Assembly: GCA_902632545.1 (NCBI GenBank)
Contig: CACPCX010000007.1
Location: 1-64,000, forward strand
Reading direction: 5' to 3'
DNA: 64,000 nucleotides
Origin: an uncultured Pelagibacteraceae bacterium
Lineage (GTDB): Bacteria > Pseudomonadota > Alphaproteobacteria > Pelagibacterales > Pelagibacteraceae
A program made the translations under genes and the position numbers. A model generated the notes under the pieces. The model made no database searches, was not told the origin of the DNA, and saw only the letters and a list, made by a program, of their open reading frames with translations. This document shows positions 33,985 to 43,065 of this stretch, piece by piece (within the stretch, counting starts at the first letter, position 1; each line of letters starts with the position of its first letter).

Positions 33985-34043
33985 ACTTATGTTGAATTAA
34001 ATTTAATAATATCTTAAATAGGTTTTACTAATAAAGGGAAATC

Positions 34044-35333
34044 ATGACAATTACATACATAAAAAAAGCAGAAAAAACAGCATTTACCGGTGAAGATGAA
34101 ACGAGGAATAAAGTTAATATAATATTAAAAGATTTAGAAAAAACAAGAGAAGATGGAATAAAAGAGGTTCTTAAAAAATTTGATAATTATGAGGGCGATA
34201 TAATTGTAAGTAAAGATAAAATTGATCAGATTACAAAAACATTAGATCAAAAAATTAAAGATGACATAAAATTTTCTTACGACAGAGTTAGGAAATTTGC
34301 AGAACATCAATTAGAGAATTTAGGGAAAGATTCTGAAGTTGAACTTTCGCCTGGATTAATTGCTGGACAAAAATTAATTCCAGTAAATACTGCAGGGTGT
34401 TACGTACCAGGTGGTCGTTATAACAATATTGCTTCTGCAATTATGAGTGTAACTACAGCAAAAGTTGCTGGAGTGAAAAATATTATAGTAACAAGTCCTC
34501 CAAAAGATGAGAACGGTGCAAATCCAATAATAATTTATACAGCTAATTTATGTGGGGCAGATGTAATAATGAACATAGGTGGAATTGGTGCAATAGCTGC
34601 ACTAGCTTATGGATGTTTCGAAAATCCACCAGTAGATATGATTGTTGGACCTGGAAATAAGTTCGTTGCTGAATCAAAAAGAATACTCTATGGAAAAGTT
34701 GGAATAGACTTATTTGCTGGACCAACAGAAATTGGAATAATAGCCGATAAAACTGCTGATAAAGAAATAATAGCATATGATTTAGTAGGGCAAGCTGAAC
34801 ACGGTCCTGATTCTCCGGCATGGCTTTACACAACAGATAAAGAACTTTGTGATTATGTTATGAAAAGAGTCCCAGAAATTATTAATGAATTGCCTGAACA
34901 TAATAGAAATAATGCTGATGCTGCATGGAGAGATTACGGTGAAGTAATTTTATGCGACACAAAAGAAGAAATGATTAAAGTAAGTGATGAGTATGCTCCC
35001 GAGCATTTAGAAGTTCAAGCTGAGAATTTAGATTGGTATTTAAATACCCTAAAAAATTATGGATCACTTTTCCTAGGTGAAGAAACAACTGTTGCTTATG
35101 GAGACAAATGTTCTGGTCCAAATCATATATTACCAACAAAAGGTGCTGGAAAATATACTGGTGGATTATATGTTGGAAAATTTATTAAAACAGTTACTTA
35201 CCAAAAGATGAACGAGGAATCTAATAAAGAAGTTGGTGCTGCGGCTGCTAGAATATCTAGATACGAAGGTATGGAGGCTCACGCTAGAACTGGTGATGTA
35301 AGATTAAGAAAATACGGATTTTCAAATCAATAA
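34044..35333 (+). CDS. Histidinol-dehydrogenase homologue, sulfopropanediol dehydrogenase (HpsN)-like
   Basis: The 429-aa HisD-superfamily protein keeps the zinc ligands and catalytic pair (GQAEHGPDSPAWL, YAPEHLEVQ, GDKCSGPNHILPT, the histidine of EAHARTGDVRL). Several segments are typical of the HpsN subgroup and not of biosynthetic HisD: IPVNTAGCYVPGGRYNNIASAIMS, WRDYGEVILC, EETTVAYGDK. HpsN oxidises 2,3-dihydroxypropane-1-sulfonate to sulfolactate with NAD. No his genes are adjacent, while Ldh2/ComC-like, Pta-like and rhodanese genes are. The call is by motif recall and context. Confidence 0.78.
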   Translation: MTITYIKKAEKTAFTGEDETRNKVNIILKDLEKTREDGIKEVLKKFDNYEGDIIVSKDKIDQITKTLDQKIKDDIKFSYDRVRKFAEHQLENLGKDSEVELSPGLIAGQKLIPVNTAGCYVPGGRYNNIASAIMSVTTAKVAGVKNIIVTSPPKDENGANPIIIYTANLCGADVIMNIGGIGAIAALAYGCFENPPVDMIVGPGNKFVAESKRILYGKVGIDLFAGPTEIGIIADKTADKEIIAYDLVGQAEHGPDSPAWLYTTDKELCDYVMKRVPEIINELPEHNRNNADAAWRDYGEVILCDTKEEMIKVSDEYAPEHLEVQAENLDWYLNTLKNYGSLFLGEETTVAYGDKCSGPNHILPTKGAGKYTGGLYVGKFIKTVTYQKMNEESNKEVGAAAARISRYEGMEAHARTGDVRLRKYGFSNQ

Positions 35334-35350
35334 AATTAAATGATAAAATT

Positions 35351-35716
35351 ATGAAAAAATTTGATGAATTAATGAGTGTAAGCAATAAAATTGAGAATAT
35401 TTCCGCAGAACAAGCTAAAAATAAATTAAACGATCCTAATGTTCAATTTATTGATGTAAGAAATAAAGAAAGCTTTTCAAAAGGAACTATTGGAAACGCT
35501 ATTCATATGGATAGAGGATTGCTTGAGTTTTATTTAGCTGATGGAAGTCCATTAGAAAATGACATTTTCAAAAATAACCCAGATAAAGAGTATGTTGTAT
35601 TTTGTGGTCTAGGTGGACAAGGAACACTAGCAACAAAAACAATGAAAGATATGGGGGTAAAAAATGTTAAAAATATTACTGGTGGAATGTCTGAATGGGA
35701 AAAAATTAAAGACTAG
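35351..35716 (+). CDS. Rhodanese-domain sulfurtransferase
   Basis: A single-domain 121-aa rhodanese: QFIDVRNKESFSKGTIGNAIH, the active-site loop FCGLGGQGTLA with its cysteine, and the C-terminal VKNITGGMSEW. It lacks a signal peptide, so it acts in the cytosol, moving sulfane sulfur to an acceptor. It follows the HpsN-like gene by 17 bp on the same strand, which suggests a link to sulfonate sulfur handling, though rhodaneses occur in many settings. Confidence 0.88.
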   Translation: MKKFDELMSVSNKIENISAEQAKNKLNDPNVQFIDVRNKESFSKGTIGNAIHMDRGLLEFYLADGSPLENDIFKNNPDKEYVVFCGLGGQGTLATKTMKDMGVKNVKNITGGMSEWEKIKD

Positions 35717-35719
35717 TTA

Positions 35720-36403
35720 TTATTGATCTAGAATTTTTTCACCATCTTCTTTTTGATCTTTATTTCTCTTACTATTAATTAATTCTTTTCTTTTTTTAAG
35801 ATTAATAATATCTGCAAAGGAATGATTTACATCTCTATGTCCAGCTTCATCATCTCTAATCACTCTCACAACATCTTTAAGTGTAGCGTGTAATGGCAGG
35901 TTCCAATAATTTATTGCAATTTCGGGAGCAGGTTGATCTGGAATAGCTCCACTTTCAAGTTCATTTAAATACTCAGTATAACTAATAACCGCTTCCTCTT
36001 CAAAGTACCCAACTATTCTATGTGCAGTTCTTTGAGATGCTAAGTATATTATTCCGTAAGTTATAATAAATATAAATTGGGCGATCATAATTATAAATCT
36101 TTCTATAGCAGTTGGCTTTGCAATATGGATAAAAGTCATTAAATGCATTCTTTCATTTTCAGCCTCATCTAATAAAATTTTTATCCATCCCTTATCATCT
36201 TCAATTTTTCTTAATGATTTTAAATGAACAAGCATTCCTGCAACCATACCTGGAACTGCTGCAATTGTTTCTAAAACAACAGCTCTATGACCATACCTTT
36301 TTTTAAAAAAAGTATCAGCTAAAAGCCTTAAAAATTTTGTGAACCATAAAGCAACCTTGTCACTAAGATTTTTAGGTTCAAAATGTTTATTTAAATCACT
36401 CAT
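35720..36403 (-). CDS. aox: Alternative oxidase (ubiquinol oxidase, non-electrogenic)
   Basis: The 227-aa protein has all di-iron ligand motifs of [35 protein letters not shown] (the four AOX glutamates and histidines are present) and [11 protein letters not shown]. Two hydrophobic stretches fit the monotopic membrane attachment. It oxidises ubiquinol with oxygen without pumping protons, relieving over-reduction of the quinone pool. It stands alone, convergent to the rhodanese gene. Confidence 0.9.
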   Translation of the reverse strand: MSDLNKHFEPKNLSDKVALWFTKFLRLLADTFFKKRYGHRAVVLETIAAVPGMVAGMLVHLKSLRKIEDDKGWIKILLDEAENERMHLMTFIHIAKPTAIERFIIMIAQFIFIITYGIIYLASQRTAHRIVGYFEEEAVISYTEYLNELESGAIPDQPAPEIAINYWNLPLHATLKDVVRVIRDDEAGHRDVNHSFADIINLKKRKELINSKRNKDQKEDGEKILDQ

Positions 36404-36477
36404 ATAAGTATAGGTAACTACAGAAAAAAAAATTACTATGCGCTAAAATTGTCTTTAAAAAAGCTTTATTTTACTGG

Positions 36478-37533
36478 CTAAGATTTAATTCTTTTTCCAT
36501 TTTCATCAAAAAGAAAAATATCCTTAGAGTTAAATCCAATTATATTTTCTATTTTATTTTGGCTCGAAATTTTTGCACTAATCTCATGATTATCTATTTT
36601 AATATAGGCAATTTTTTCATTACCTAAGTTTTCAACAAGATCAATTTTTGGCTCAAACACAAATTCACTTTCTCTTGATACATTAAAATGTTCTGGTCTA
36701 ATCCCAATTAAATAATTTTTTTTCTCTAATTTAATCCCAGGTATGGTCACCTCATTTTCTAAAAACTGAATTTGATTACTTGATAAAATATTTTCACGAG
36801 ATACCTCTAAAATATTCATTTTTGGTGTCCCAATAAATTGGGCAACAAAAACATTAGCTGGATCATTGTATATTTCTTCAGGAGAACCAACTTGTTCTAT
36901 ATTTCCATGATTTAGAATAACAATTCTATCAGCTAAAGTCATTGCCTCTACTTGATCATGGGTTACATAAATCATATTAGTTTTAATTTGTTTATGTAAT
37001 TTTGAAATTTCAACTCTCATTTCTGCTCGTAGAGCAGCATCTAAGTTTGAAAGTGGTTCATCAAACAAAAATATTTTAGGGTTTCTGGTAATTGCTCTAC
37101 CAATAGCAACCCTTTGTCTTTGTCCACCTGATAATTGTTTTGGTTTTCTCTCTAATAATTCCTCAATTTTTAAAATTTTTGCTGCCTGCATTACTTTTGT
37201 TTCAATTTCCTCTTTTGATTTTTTTTCAATTTTTAAACCAAAAGACATATTTTCAAAAACATTCATATGTGGATATAACGCATATGATTGAAAGACCATT
37301 GCAGTTTGTCTTTTAGATGGATGAAGCGTATTAATTAATTGATCATTAATATAAATATCTCCTTCGTCAATTTTTTCTAAGCCAGCTATCATTCTTAGCA
37401 ATGTTGATTTTCCACAACCAGATGGGCCAACAAGAACTAAAAATTCATCCTCATTACCTTGAAGATTAAAATCAGTAATAATTTTATTTGAGCCAAAAGA
37501 TTTATGAACGTTTGAGAATTTTATATTAGCCAT
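36478..37533 (-). CDS. ABC transporter ATP-binding protein (MalK/UgpC type)
   Basis: The 351-aa ATPase has Walker A GPSGCGKSTLL, signature LSGGQRQRVAIGRAI, Walker B IFLFDEPLSNLD and a C-terminal TOBE/MOI-like regulatory domain (YLIGIRPEHFNVS), as in sugar-importer ATPases. It is the only such ATPase near the binding protein and permeases at 41.8-45.0 kb and probably powers them. It is divergent in orientation from those genes and shares a minus-strand operon (3-bp gap) with a SnoaL-like protein. Confidence 0.92.
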   Translation of the reverse strand: MANIKFSNVHKSFGSNKIITDFNLQGNEDEFLVLVGPSGCGKSTLLRMIAGLEKIDEGDIYINDQLINTLHPSKRQTAMVFQSYALYPHMNVFENMSFGLKIEKKSKEEIETKVMQAAKILKIEELLERKPKQLSGGQRQRVAIGRAITRNPKIFLFDEPLSNLDAALRAEMRVEISKLHKQIKTNMIYVTHDQVEAMTLADRIVILNHGNIEQVGSPEEIYNDPANVFVAQFIGTPKMNILEVSRENILSSNQIQFLENEVTIPGIKLEKKNYLIGIRPEHFNVSRESEFVFEPKIDLVENLGNEKIAYIKIDNHEISAKISSQNKIENIIGFNSKDIFLFDENGKRIKS

Positions 37534-37536
37534 AAA

Positions 37537-38619
37537 TTATTTTATTAACTTGAATACATCTATATCAATTTGTTTAAGTATATGGATTATATCAATTGGT
37601 ACCCAATTTTCTCTGATCTTTCCTTCATCATGGTGATAAAAATCCATTACTCTCATTGTTACATTCTGATTATTAGATTTATATCCCAGCCAATTATCTG
37701 ATCCATAAACAGCTTGTATACTATTCCAACCAGCTGTTAATGAAAATTTTCCATCTCCTAATTCGCAGTAATGTCCTAGTTTCCAATAATTTCTCTCTTT
37801 GAATGTTTTTCTAAAAGGCATTTGATGGTTCTCTATGAAACCTTCTAAAGATCTTGCTGTACCAATTCCACTTGGTCCATACCAAATCATTTTATCATGC
37901 CAGTAATCTGATTGTGGATGTTTTTTTAATTTTTCTCTAAGATCATTATCTGTTTTAGCTTCAAGTTCAGGTTTAATATTTAAACTTCTCTGCATTACTA
38001 ATGATTGTTCTAAACTAGCTTGGGAAATTTCAAAATTTTTTTCAAAAAAATTAACACCGTCTCTATTAATAGGATGAAGCCAGTTTCCTTCAGCACCTCG
38101 GGATTTATTTAATGGATATTGTCCATTTTGTAACATTAGATCTAAAAGATCAATTAATATATAGCTTTCAATAATTTTATTATTTTTCAGTTCGTGAATT
38201 TCACAACATTTAAGATTTATCATTTTATCATTTGGAGATATGCCTAACCATGGTTTTTTAAAAGTACCTGATAAAGTGGATACCGAACCAACTTGTACTT
38301 TATCTCTAAATGCTCCCCCTATTACAATTTGCTCTCTTCTCTCAATATCTGGAAAAGAATTAAATAAAGGTTCCCAAAATTTCTGTTTAAATTTATTTAG
38401 GCCAGAAAATTCATCAAGCGGATAAAAACAATTTACTTTAATATTATTAGAAAATGCATTTTCCAAACTTTCATCAATCATGGAAATTCCATTTTTAAAT
38501 ATTTGTTTTAAAAAACCTCTTACTGCAAGCTTATTTCTAAAATTTTCCTCGGGAGAAATAATTAATTTTTTTACATTCTCTTGCCCTTTAAGACCTGTAT
38601 CAAATTGTTCTATTTGCAT
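37537..38619 (-). CDS. Protein with two SnoaL-like (NTF2-fold) domains, minus-strand copy
   Basis: The 360-aa protein contains two SnoaL/NTF2-like halves, about 35-165 and 225-350; each has the aromatic-rich cone pattern and a motif of type VMDFYHHDEGKIRENWVPIDI. The SnoaL fold binds small hydrophobic or sugar-like ligands and includes cyclases and hydratases. It shares layout with 39614-40576 on the other strand, across a bicupin gene. No biochemical role is known to me; the setting is a carbohydrate-type ABC uptake cluster. Confidence 0.75.
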   Translation of the reverse strand: MQIEQFDTGLKGQENVKKLIISPEENFRNKLAVRGFLKQIFKNGISMIDESLENAFSNNIKVNCFYPLDEFSGLNKFKQKFWEPLFNSFPDIERREQIVIGGAFRDKVQVGSVSTLSGTFKKPWLGISPNDKMINLKCCEIHELKNNKIIESYILIDLLDLMLQNGQYPLNKSRGAEGNWLHPINRDGVNFFEKNFEISQASLEQSLVMQRSLNIKPELEAKTDNDLREKLKKHPQSDYWHDKMIWYGPSGIGTARSLEGFIENHQMPFRKTFKERNYWKLGHYCELGDGKFSLTAGWNSIQAVYGSDNWLGYKSNNQNVTMRVMDFYHHDEGKIRENWVPIDIIHILKQIDIDVFKLIK

Positions 38620-38669
38620 ATATAATTAATTGTTTAAATCTAGTATCACAAAATATAGTGTAAAAAAAT

Positions 38670-39614
38670 ATGAATAATCGTTTAGCAAAATTTAAGGATC
38701 TAGTCCCAAGCACCCTACCCTTTGTAGAAGGTAAGCTTGAAGGTCATATAAATAGAAAAAATTATTCAATCGTAGGTCCCGGTGTCGCAGAAGATTCAGG
38801 ACAGTCTGTTAAAATAGCAATGCCACATAGTTTTAATTTGGGAGCAGTTTCTGCAATGCCAAAAAATGGATCTGGATTGCATAGTCATACTACTGCAGAA
38901 GTATTTTTAATTTACTCAGGTAAGTGGAAATTTTATTGGGGTGCTGATGGAAAAGATCAAACTATATTAAACGCTGGCGACATAATTTCGATGCCAACAA
39001 ACATGTTCAGAGGATTTGAAAATGCAGGAGATAAAGAAGGATTAATGTTTGTTGTGCTTGGAGGTGATGATCCAGGGATAATTACTTGGGTACCTAGTGT
39101 TTTGGAAAAAGCAAAAGAAACAGGAATGGCTTTGCTTGATGATAATTCTTTAATTGATTTATCTAATGAAAAAATACCTGAAGGTAAAGAGCTTTTAAAA
39201 CCAATAGATTTAGAGGAAATTAAAAGTTTTGATAACTATAAGTTAGAGGAGCTTTCACAATTTATTTGTAAATTTGAAAATAGAAAAAATTTTGAACAAG
39301 AAATCTCGCCAGGATTATTTTTAGTTCAAGTTCTTGGAAATAGCTTTAATAATCAAAATTTTGAACCAAAAATAAATCAAAATACTGGTTTTAATTTAAG
39401 TCTATTAAAAGCCAAAAATTGTAATATTGAAAATATAAAATTTAATAAACCTACAATATTATTTTCACAAACTGGAAATTGGAAAATAAAAATAAATAAT
39501 ACTGAAATATATTTAAAACCAAAAGACACTTTTTCAGTCCCTTTAAATTCAAACTTAAGTATAGAAATTGATGAACAACAAGATTGTTTTTTAAATTGTG
39601 TGTCCCAAATTTAA
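38670..39614 (+). CDS. Two-domain cupin protein
   Basis: This 314-aa protein has a well-formed N-terminal cupin (GSGLHSHTTAEVFLIYSGKWKFYWG and GDIISMPTNMFRGFEN; metal ligands His-x-His, Glu and no clear late histidine) and a weaker C-terminal cupin-like half (FSQTGNWKIKINNTEIYLKPKDTFSVP). It is the first gene of a plus-strand operon and divergent from the SnoaL/ATPase operon across a 50-bp gap. Probable enzyme or binding protein of the same pathway. Confidence 0.8.
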   Translation: MNNRLAKFKDLVPSTLPFVEGKLEGHINRKNYSIVGPGVAEDSGQSVKIAMPHSFNLGAVSAMPKNGSGLHSHTTAEVFLIYSGKWKFYWGADGKDQTILNAGDIISMPTNMFRGFENAGDKEGLMFVVLGGDDPGIITWVPSVLEKAKETGMALLDDNSLIDLSNEKIPEGKELLKPIDLEEIKSFDNYKLEELSQFICKFENRKNFEQEISPGLFLVQVLGNSFNNQNFEPKINQNTGFNLSLLKAKNCNIENIKFNKPTILFSQTGNWKIKINNTEIYLKPKDTFSVPLNSNLSIEIDEQQDCFLNCVSQI

Positions 39615-40576
39615 TGAAGGGCTTTGATAAAAAATATAAGAACTTTCCAGATTACATTCTAAAAATTACGAAGCAAATTTGGGAGGGAAAAGATGTTAAC
39701 TCAATATCAGAATTTTACTCAAAGGATATACCTGTGAGATCTCCATTTGGAGTAACTTATGGAAATAAACCAGTAATTGAAGCGACTTTCGCAACACTAA
39801 AAGAATTCCCAAATCGTCAACTTTTAGGAGAAGAAGTTATTTGGAATGGAAATGATGAAAAAGGTTATCATTCATCTCACAGAATACTAAGTAAAGGTAC
39901 TCACTTGGGAAATGGTTTTTATGGAAAACCAACCAAGAAAGATATTTATTATAGAGTAATTGCAGATTGTGCTTGCAAAAACAATCAAGTTTATGATGAA
40001 TGGATTGTAAGAGATCAAGGTGCAATGGTAAGACAGCTTGGATACACACCTAAAGAGTTTGCTAAAAAGATTATAGAAAAAGAAGGTGGAGAAACTAAAG
40101 CAAAAAAAGTATTTGATTTAAATTCTGATATGAAATCTGAATATGTGCCATTTAAATTTGAAAAGAATAGTATAGGTGAAAAATACTCTCAAATTTTAAA
40201 TAATATTTTTTTAGAAGACTATAAATTTAATAATTATGCAAGAGCTGCAAGTATTTTTTGGCCAGGTAATAAAATAGGTCATGGAAGAGAAGATATAGCA
40301 AAATTTTGGAATTCTATAAAAAATGCTCTAAAAAATATTAATTTTTCTATAGAGCATGTTGGATGGTTGGAAGAAGAGGGTAAAAATAGCAAAGTATCAA
40401 TAAGATGGTTTTTAAATGGATTGCACGCTAATAATACCAATGAATATGAGCAAGCAACTAATAAAAATATTTTTATCATGGGAATTAATCATGCTGAGAT
40501 TATTGATGGAAATATTATTAGAGAATGGGTTTTATTTGATGAAGTTGCTATTTGGAAACAATTATTAATGAAATGA
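39614..40576 (+). CDS. Protein with two SnoaL-like (NTF2-fold) domains, plus-strand copy
   Basis: The open frame extends to 39584, but the ATG at 39614 overlaps the cupin stop (TAATG) and gives the natural start, 320 aa. It holds two NTF2-like halves (about 10-130 and 175-310), with YRVIADCACKNNQVYDEWIVRD and IIDGNIIREWVLFDEVAIWKQ as equivalent strands. Its layout mirrors the 360-aa protein at 37537-38619, so they may form a heteromer or act on successive intermediates. Function unknown. Confidence 0.75.
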   Translation: MKGFDKKYKNFPDYILKITKQIWEGKDVNSISEFYSKDIPVRSPFGVTYGNKPVIEATFATLKEFPNRQLLGEEVIWNGNDEKGYHSSHRILSKGTHLGNGFYGKPTKKDIYYRVIADCACKNNQVYDEWIVRDQGAMVRQLGYTPKEFAKKIIEKEGGETKAKKVFDLNSDMKSEYVPFKFEKNSIGEKYSQILNNIFLEDYKFNNYARAASIFWPGNKIGHGREDIAKFWNSIKNALKNINFSIEHVGWLEEEGKNSKVSIRWFLNGLHANNTNEYEQATNKNIFIMGINHAEIIDGNIIREWVLFDEVAIWKQLLMK

Positions 40577-40580
40577 GAAT

Positions 40581-41708
40581 ATGAGTAAAATTAAAACAAC
40601 ACACGTTGGGAGCTTACCAAGATCAAATGATTTGTCTGAACTTTTATTCAAAAAAGATAAAAAGGAAGAAATAGATTCTACTGCATTTGATGAAATAGTA
40701 AAAAGAGATGTAAGCAATATTGTCAAAAAACAAATTAATATTGGAATTGATTTTGTCAGTGACGGAGAAATGTCAAAAATAAGTTATGCGACTTATGTTA
40801 AGGATAGACTTGATGGATTTTCTGGAGAGAGTGAAAGAAAAGCACCAAAAGATTTAGACGACTTTCCTTCTTTTAAGGAAAGAATAGCAAGAACTGGTGG
40901 TACGCCAACTTATACCAGACCTTGTTGTACTAGCGAGCTTAAAATTAAAGATAAGACTTCACTAACAAAAGATATAAAAAATTTTAAAGACACTTTGAAT
41001 GCTAATAATCATTCAGGTGGATTTATGAACGCAGCATCACCTGGAGTAATATCAGCATTCTTACCAAATAAATTTTATAAAAATGACGATGAATATTTAG
41101 AAAACTTATCTGACTTAATGAAAGATGAATATGAGGAAATAACCTCTAGCGATATTCAATTACAATTAGATTGTCCCGATCTCGCTTTAGCTAGACATAT
41201 GACATTTAAAGATCTTACAGAAAAAGAATTTCTTAAAAGAGCAGAAAAACAGATTGAGTGTCTCAATTACGCAATTCAAAATATAGATAGTTCTAAAATA
41301 AGAATGCACATTTGCTGGGGTAATTATGAAGGGCCTCATCTGTATGATATTTCTCTTGAAAAAATTATGCCAATTGCTCTTAAGGCAAATGTACAAACTT
41401 ATTTGATTGAGTCATCTAATCCAAGACATTCACATGAATGGCAAATTTTTGAAAACTTAAAAATTCCATCAGATAAAATAATTGCTCCAGGAGTAATAGA
41501 TTCTACAACTAATTTTGTTGAACATCCAGAAGTTGTAAAGCAAAGAATTTTGACATATGCAAAAGTAATCAATAAAGATCAGCTGATGGCTGGTACTGAT
41601 TGTGGGTTTAGCACCTTTGCTGGATTTGGAAATGTAGACGAACACATAGTTTATAAAAAGCTTGAAGCGCTTGTTGCAGGAGCAGAAATTGCGTCAAAAG
41701 TGATTTAA
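40581..41708 (+). CDS. MetE C-terminal-domain-like zinc methyltransferase
   Basis: The 375-aa protein is a single TIM-barrel MetE_2/MetE-C-like domain: TTHVGSLPRS at the start, zinc ligands in MHICWGNYEG (His, Cys), a later Glu (ESSNPRHSHE) and Cys in GTDCGFST. It lacks the N-terminal half of true MetE, so it is not a normal methionine synthase. Such stand-alone proteins transfer methyl groups between a small donor and a thiol, or act as methylated-substrate demethylases. It lies 4 bp after the SnoaL-like gene and upstream of a sugar-type ABC importer. Confidence 0.82.
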   Translation: MSKIKTTHVGSLPRSNDLSELLFKKDKKEEIDSTAFDEIVKRDVSNIVKKQINIGIDFVSDGEMSKISYATYVKDRLDGFSGESERKAPKDLDDFPSFKERIARTGGTPTYTRPCCTSELKIKDKTSLTKDIKNFKDTLNANNHSGGFMNAASPGVISAFLPNKFYKNDDEYLENLSDLMKDEYEEITSSDIQLQLDCPDLALARHMTFKDLTEKEFLKRAEKQIECLNYAIQNIDSSKIRMHICWGNYEGPHLYDISLEKIMPIALKANVQTYLIESSNPRHSHEWQIFENLKIPSDKIIAPGVIDSTTNFVEHPEVVKQRILTYAKVINKDQLMAGTDCGFSTFAGFGNVDEHIVYKKLEALVAGAEIASKVI

Positions 41709-41792
41709 TTATCACTTTGAATTCACTTCAGTAGTAGATATAGTTTTCAAACTTAAATTATAATTTAACTAACAAATATAGAGAGATAAAAT

Positions 41793-43013
41793 ATGAGAAA
41801 AATACTAGTTACTTTATTGTTTCTACTTTTTGGAACTTCTGCGTTTGCAGATTGCAACATTAAAAGTGGATCAATAAATATTTTGGCTAATGATTTTCCT
41901 GCATTAAGAACTTTCGTTGAAACTTCTAAACAATGTAAAGGAAGTGCTGATTTTAAAGTGACACACTCATCAGAGCACAATAAAATCGCAGTGCCAGCGC
42001 TAACTGCAAACCCTTCTGAGTTCTCAGCTAGAATTGCAGCAAACAGTTCAATTGTTCCTTTAATGAACCAAGATTTAATAAGACCACTAGATGATCTTGT
42101 TAAGAAATATGGAAAAGGAATACAAGACTCTCAATTAATTACAATTGATGGAAAAGTAATGGCTGTAGCATTTATGGCTAATACTCAACACTTGTACTAT
42201 AGAGAAGATGTCTTGAAGGATATGGGTATAGCTGTTCCAAAAACATACGAAGAAGTTGTTGCAGCATCTGAAAAAATTAGAGCTTCAGGAAAAATGAAGT
42301 ATCCTTATGCAGCTGCATATAAAGCAGGTTGGAATTTAGCTGAAGAATTTGTGAACATGTTTATTGGTCATGGTGGAGAATTCTTTAAAGCTGGTAGTGC
42401 ACAACCAAATATAAATAATGCAAAAGGTGTTGCTACTTTAAATATGCTAAAAAAATTGTCTGAATTAAGTAATCCAGATTATTTAACTCATGATAGTGAA
42501 GCAATTAAAGTTGAATGGGAATCTGGTAATGTTGCTTTGATGACATTGTGGGCTTCACGATCTGGTACACTTTTAGATGATGAGGGAGATGCTAAAATAA
42601 CTGCAGCTACAAAACTAACTGGACCTGCAACTGTTGGAGGTGGAAACATTCCTGCGGCAACTTTATGGTGGGATGGTTTTACACTTGCAAAAAATAGACC
42701 TGATGCTGATGCAGAAGCAACTTTTAGAGCTTTGGCACATGCAGCATCTAATAAGAAAATGGTTGCTGACGCTTCTGATCAAGCAGTATGGTTAGTGGAA
42801 GGATTTGTACCAGGACCAAAATCTATTGGTGTAATTGAAGCTGTAAAAATGGGAGCAAAACCTTATCCTATGCTACCACAAATGGGTTTAATGCATGGTG
42901 CATTAGGAAGTGAAATTGTAGAGTTTTTACAAGGAAAAGAGTCAGCTGAACAAGCATTAAAAGATGTTGAGGCTGCTTACATCAGCAAAGCTAAAGAACA
43001 AGGCTTTCTATAA
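41793..43013 (+). CDS. Extracellular solute-binding protein, family 1 (sugar/polyol type)
   Basis: The 406-aa protein has a signal peptide cleaved after SAFAD and a family-1 binding fold: LIRPLDDLVKKYG, YYREDVLKDMGIAVPKTYEE, VALMTLWASRSGTL and the TLWWDGFTLAKN motif near the hinge. It captures a carbohydrate-like ligand in the periplasm for the two permeases downstream. A stable hairpin (43028-43052) separates it from them. Ligand unknown. Confidence 0.9.
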   Translation: MRKILVTLLFLLFGTSAFADCNIKSGSINILANDFPALRTFVETSKQCKGSADFKVTHSSEHNKIAVPALTANPSEFSARIAANSSIVPLMNQDLIRPLDDLVKKYGKGIQDSQLITIDGKVMAVAFMANTQHLYYREDVLKDMGIAVPKTYEEVVAASEKIRASGKMKYPYAAAYKAGWNLAEEFVNMFIGHGGEFFKAGSAQPNINNAKGVATLNMLKKLSELSNPDYLTHDSEAIKVEWESGNVALMTLWASRSGTLLDDEGDAKITAATKLTGPATVGGGNIPAATLWWDGFTLAKNRPDADAEATFRALAHAASNKKMVADASDQAVWLVEGFVPGPKSIGVIEAVKMGAKPYPMLPQMGLMHGALGSEIVEFLQGKESAEQALKDVEAAYISKAKEQGFL

Positions 43014-43027
43014 AATCTAAAACTTAT

Positions 43028-43052
43028 AAGTGGGGATTATTTTTCCCCACTT
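43028..43052 (+). promoter_or_regulatory. Intercistronic hairpin after the binding-protein gene
   Basis: AAGTGGGG (43028-43035) pairs with CCCCACTT (43045-43052) around a 9-nt loop and is not followed by a T run. Such hairpins stabilise the upstream mRNA and help the binding protein exceed the permeases. An apparent GTG start at 43030 lies inside the stem and is not likely used. Confidence 0.7.
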
Positions 43053-43065
43053 AATCAAAATTTTA

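Noticed and set aside
34543..34833. 96-aa minus-strand ORF inside the HisD-like gene
   Set aside because: Leucine/glutamine-rich antisense shadow of a conserved gene.
34044..35333. Biosynthetic histidinol dehydrogenase (hisD)
   Set aside because: Subgroup-type segments and the sulfonate-like neighbourhood fit HpsN better; hisD is not excluded without phylogeny.
39584..40576. SnoaL-like protein starting at 39584
   Set aside because: That start overlaps the cupin gene by 31 bases; the TAATG at 39614 is the usual coupled start.
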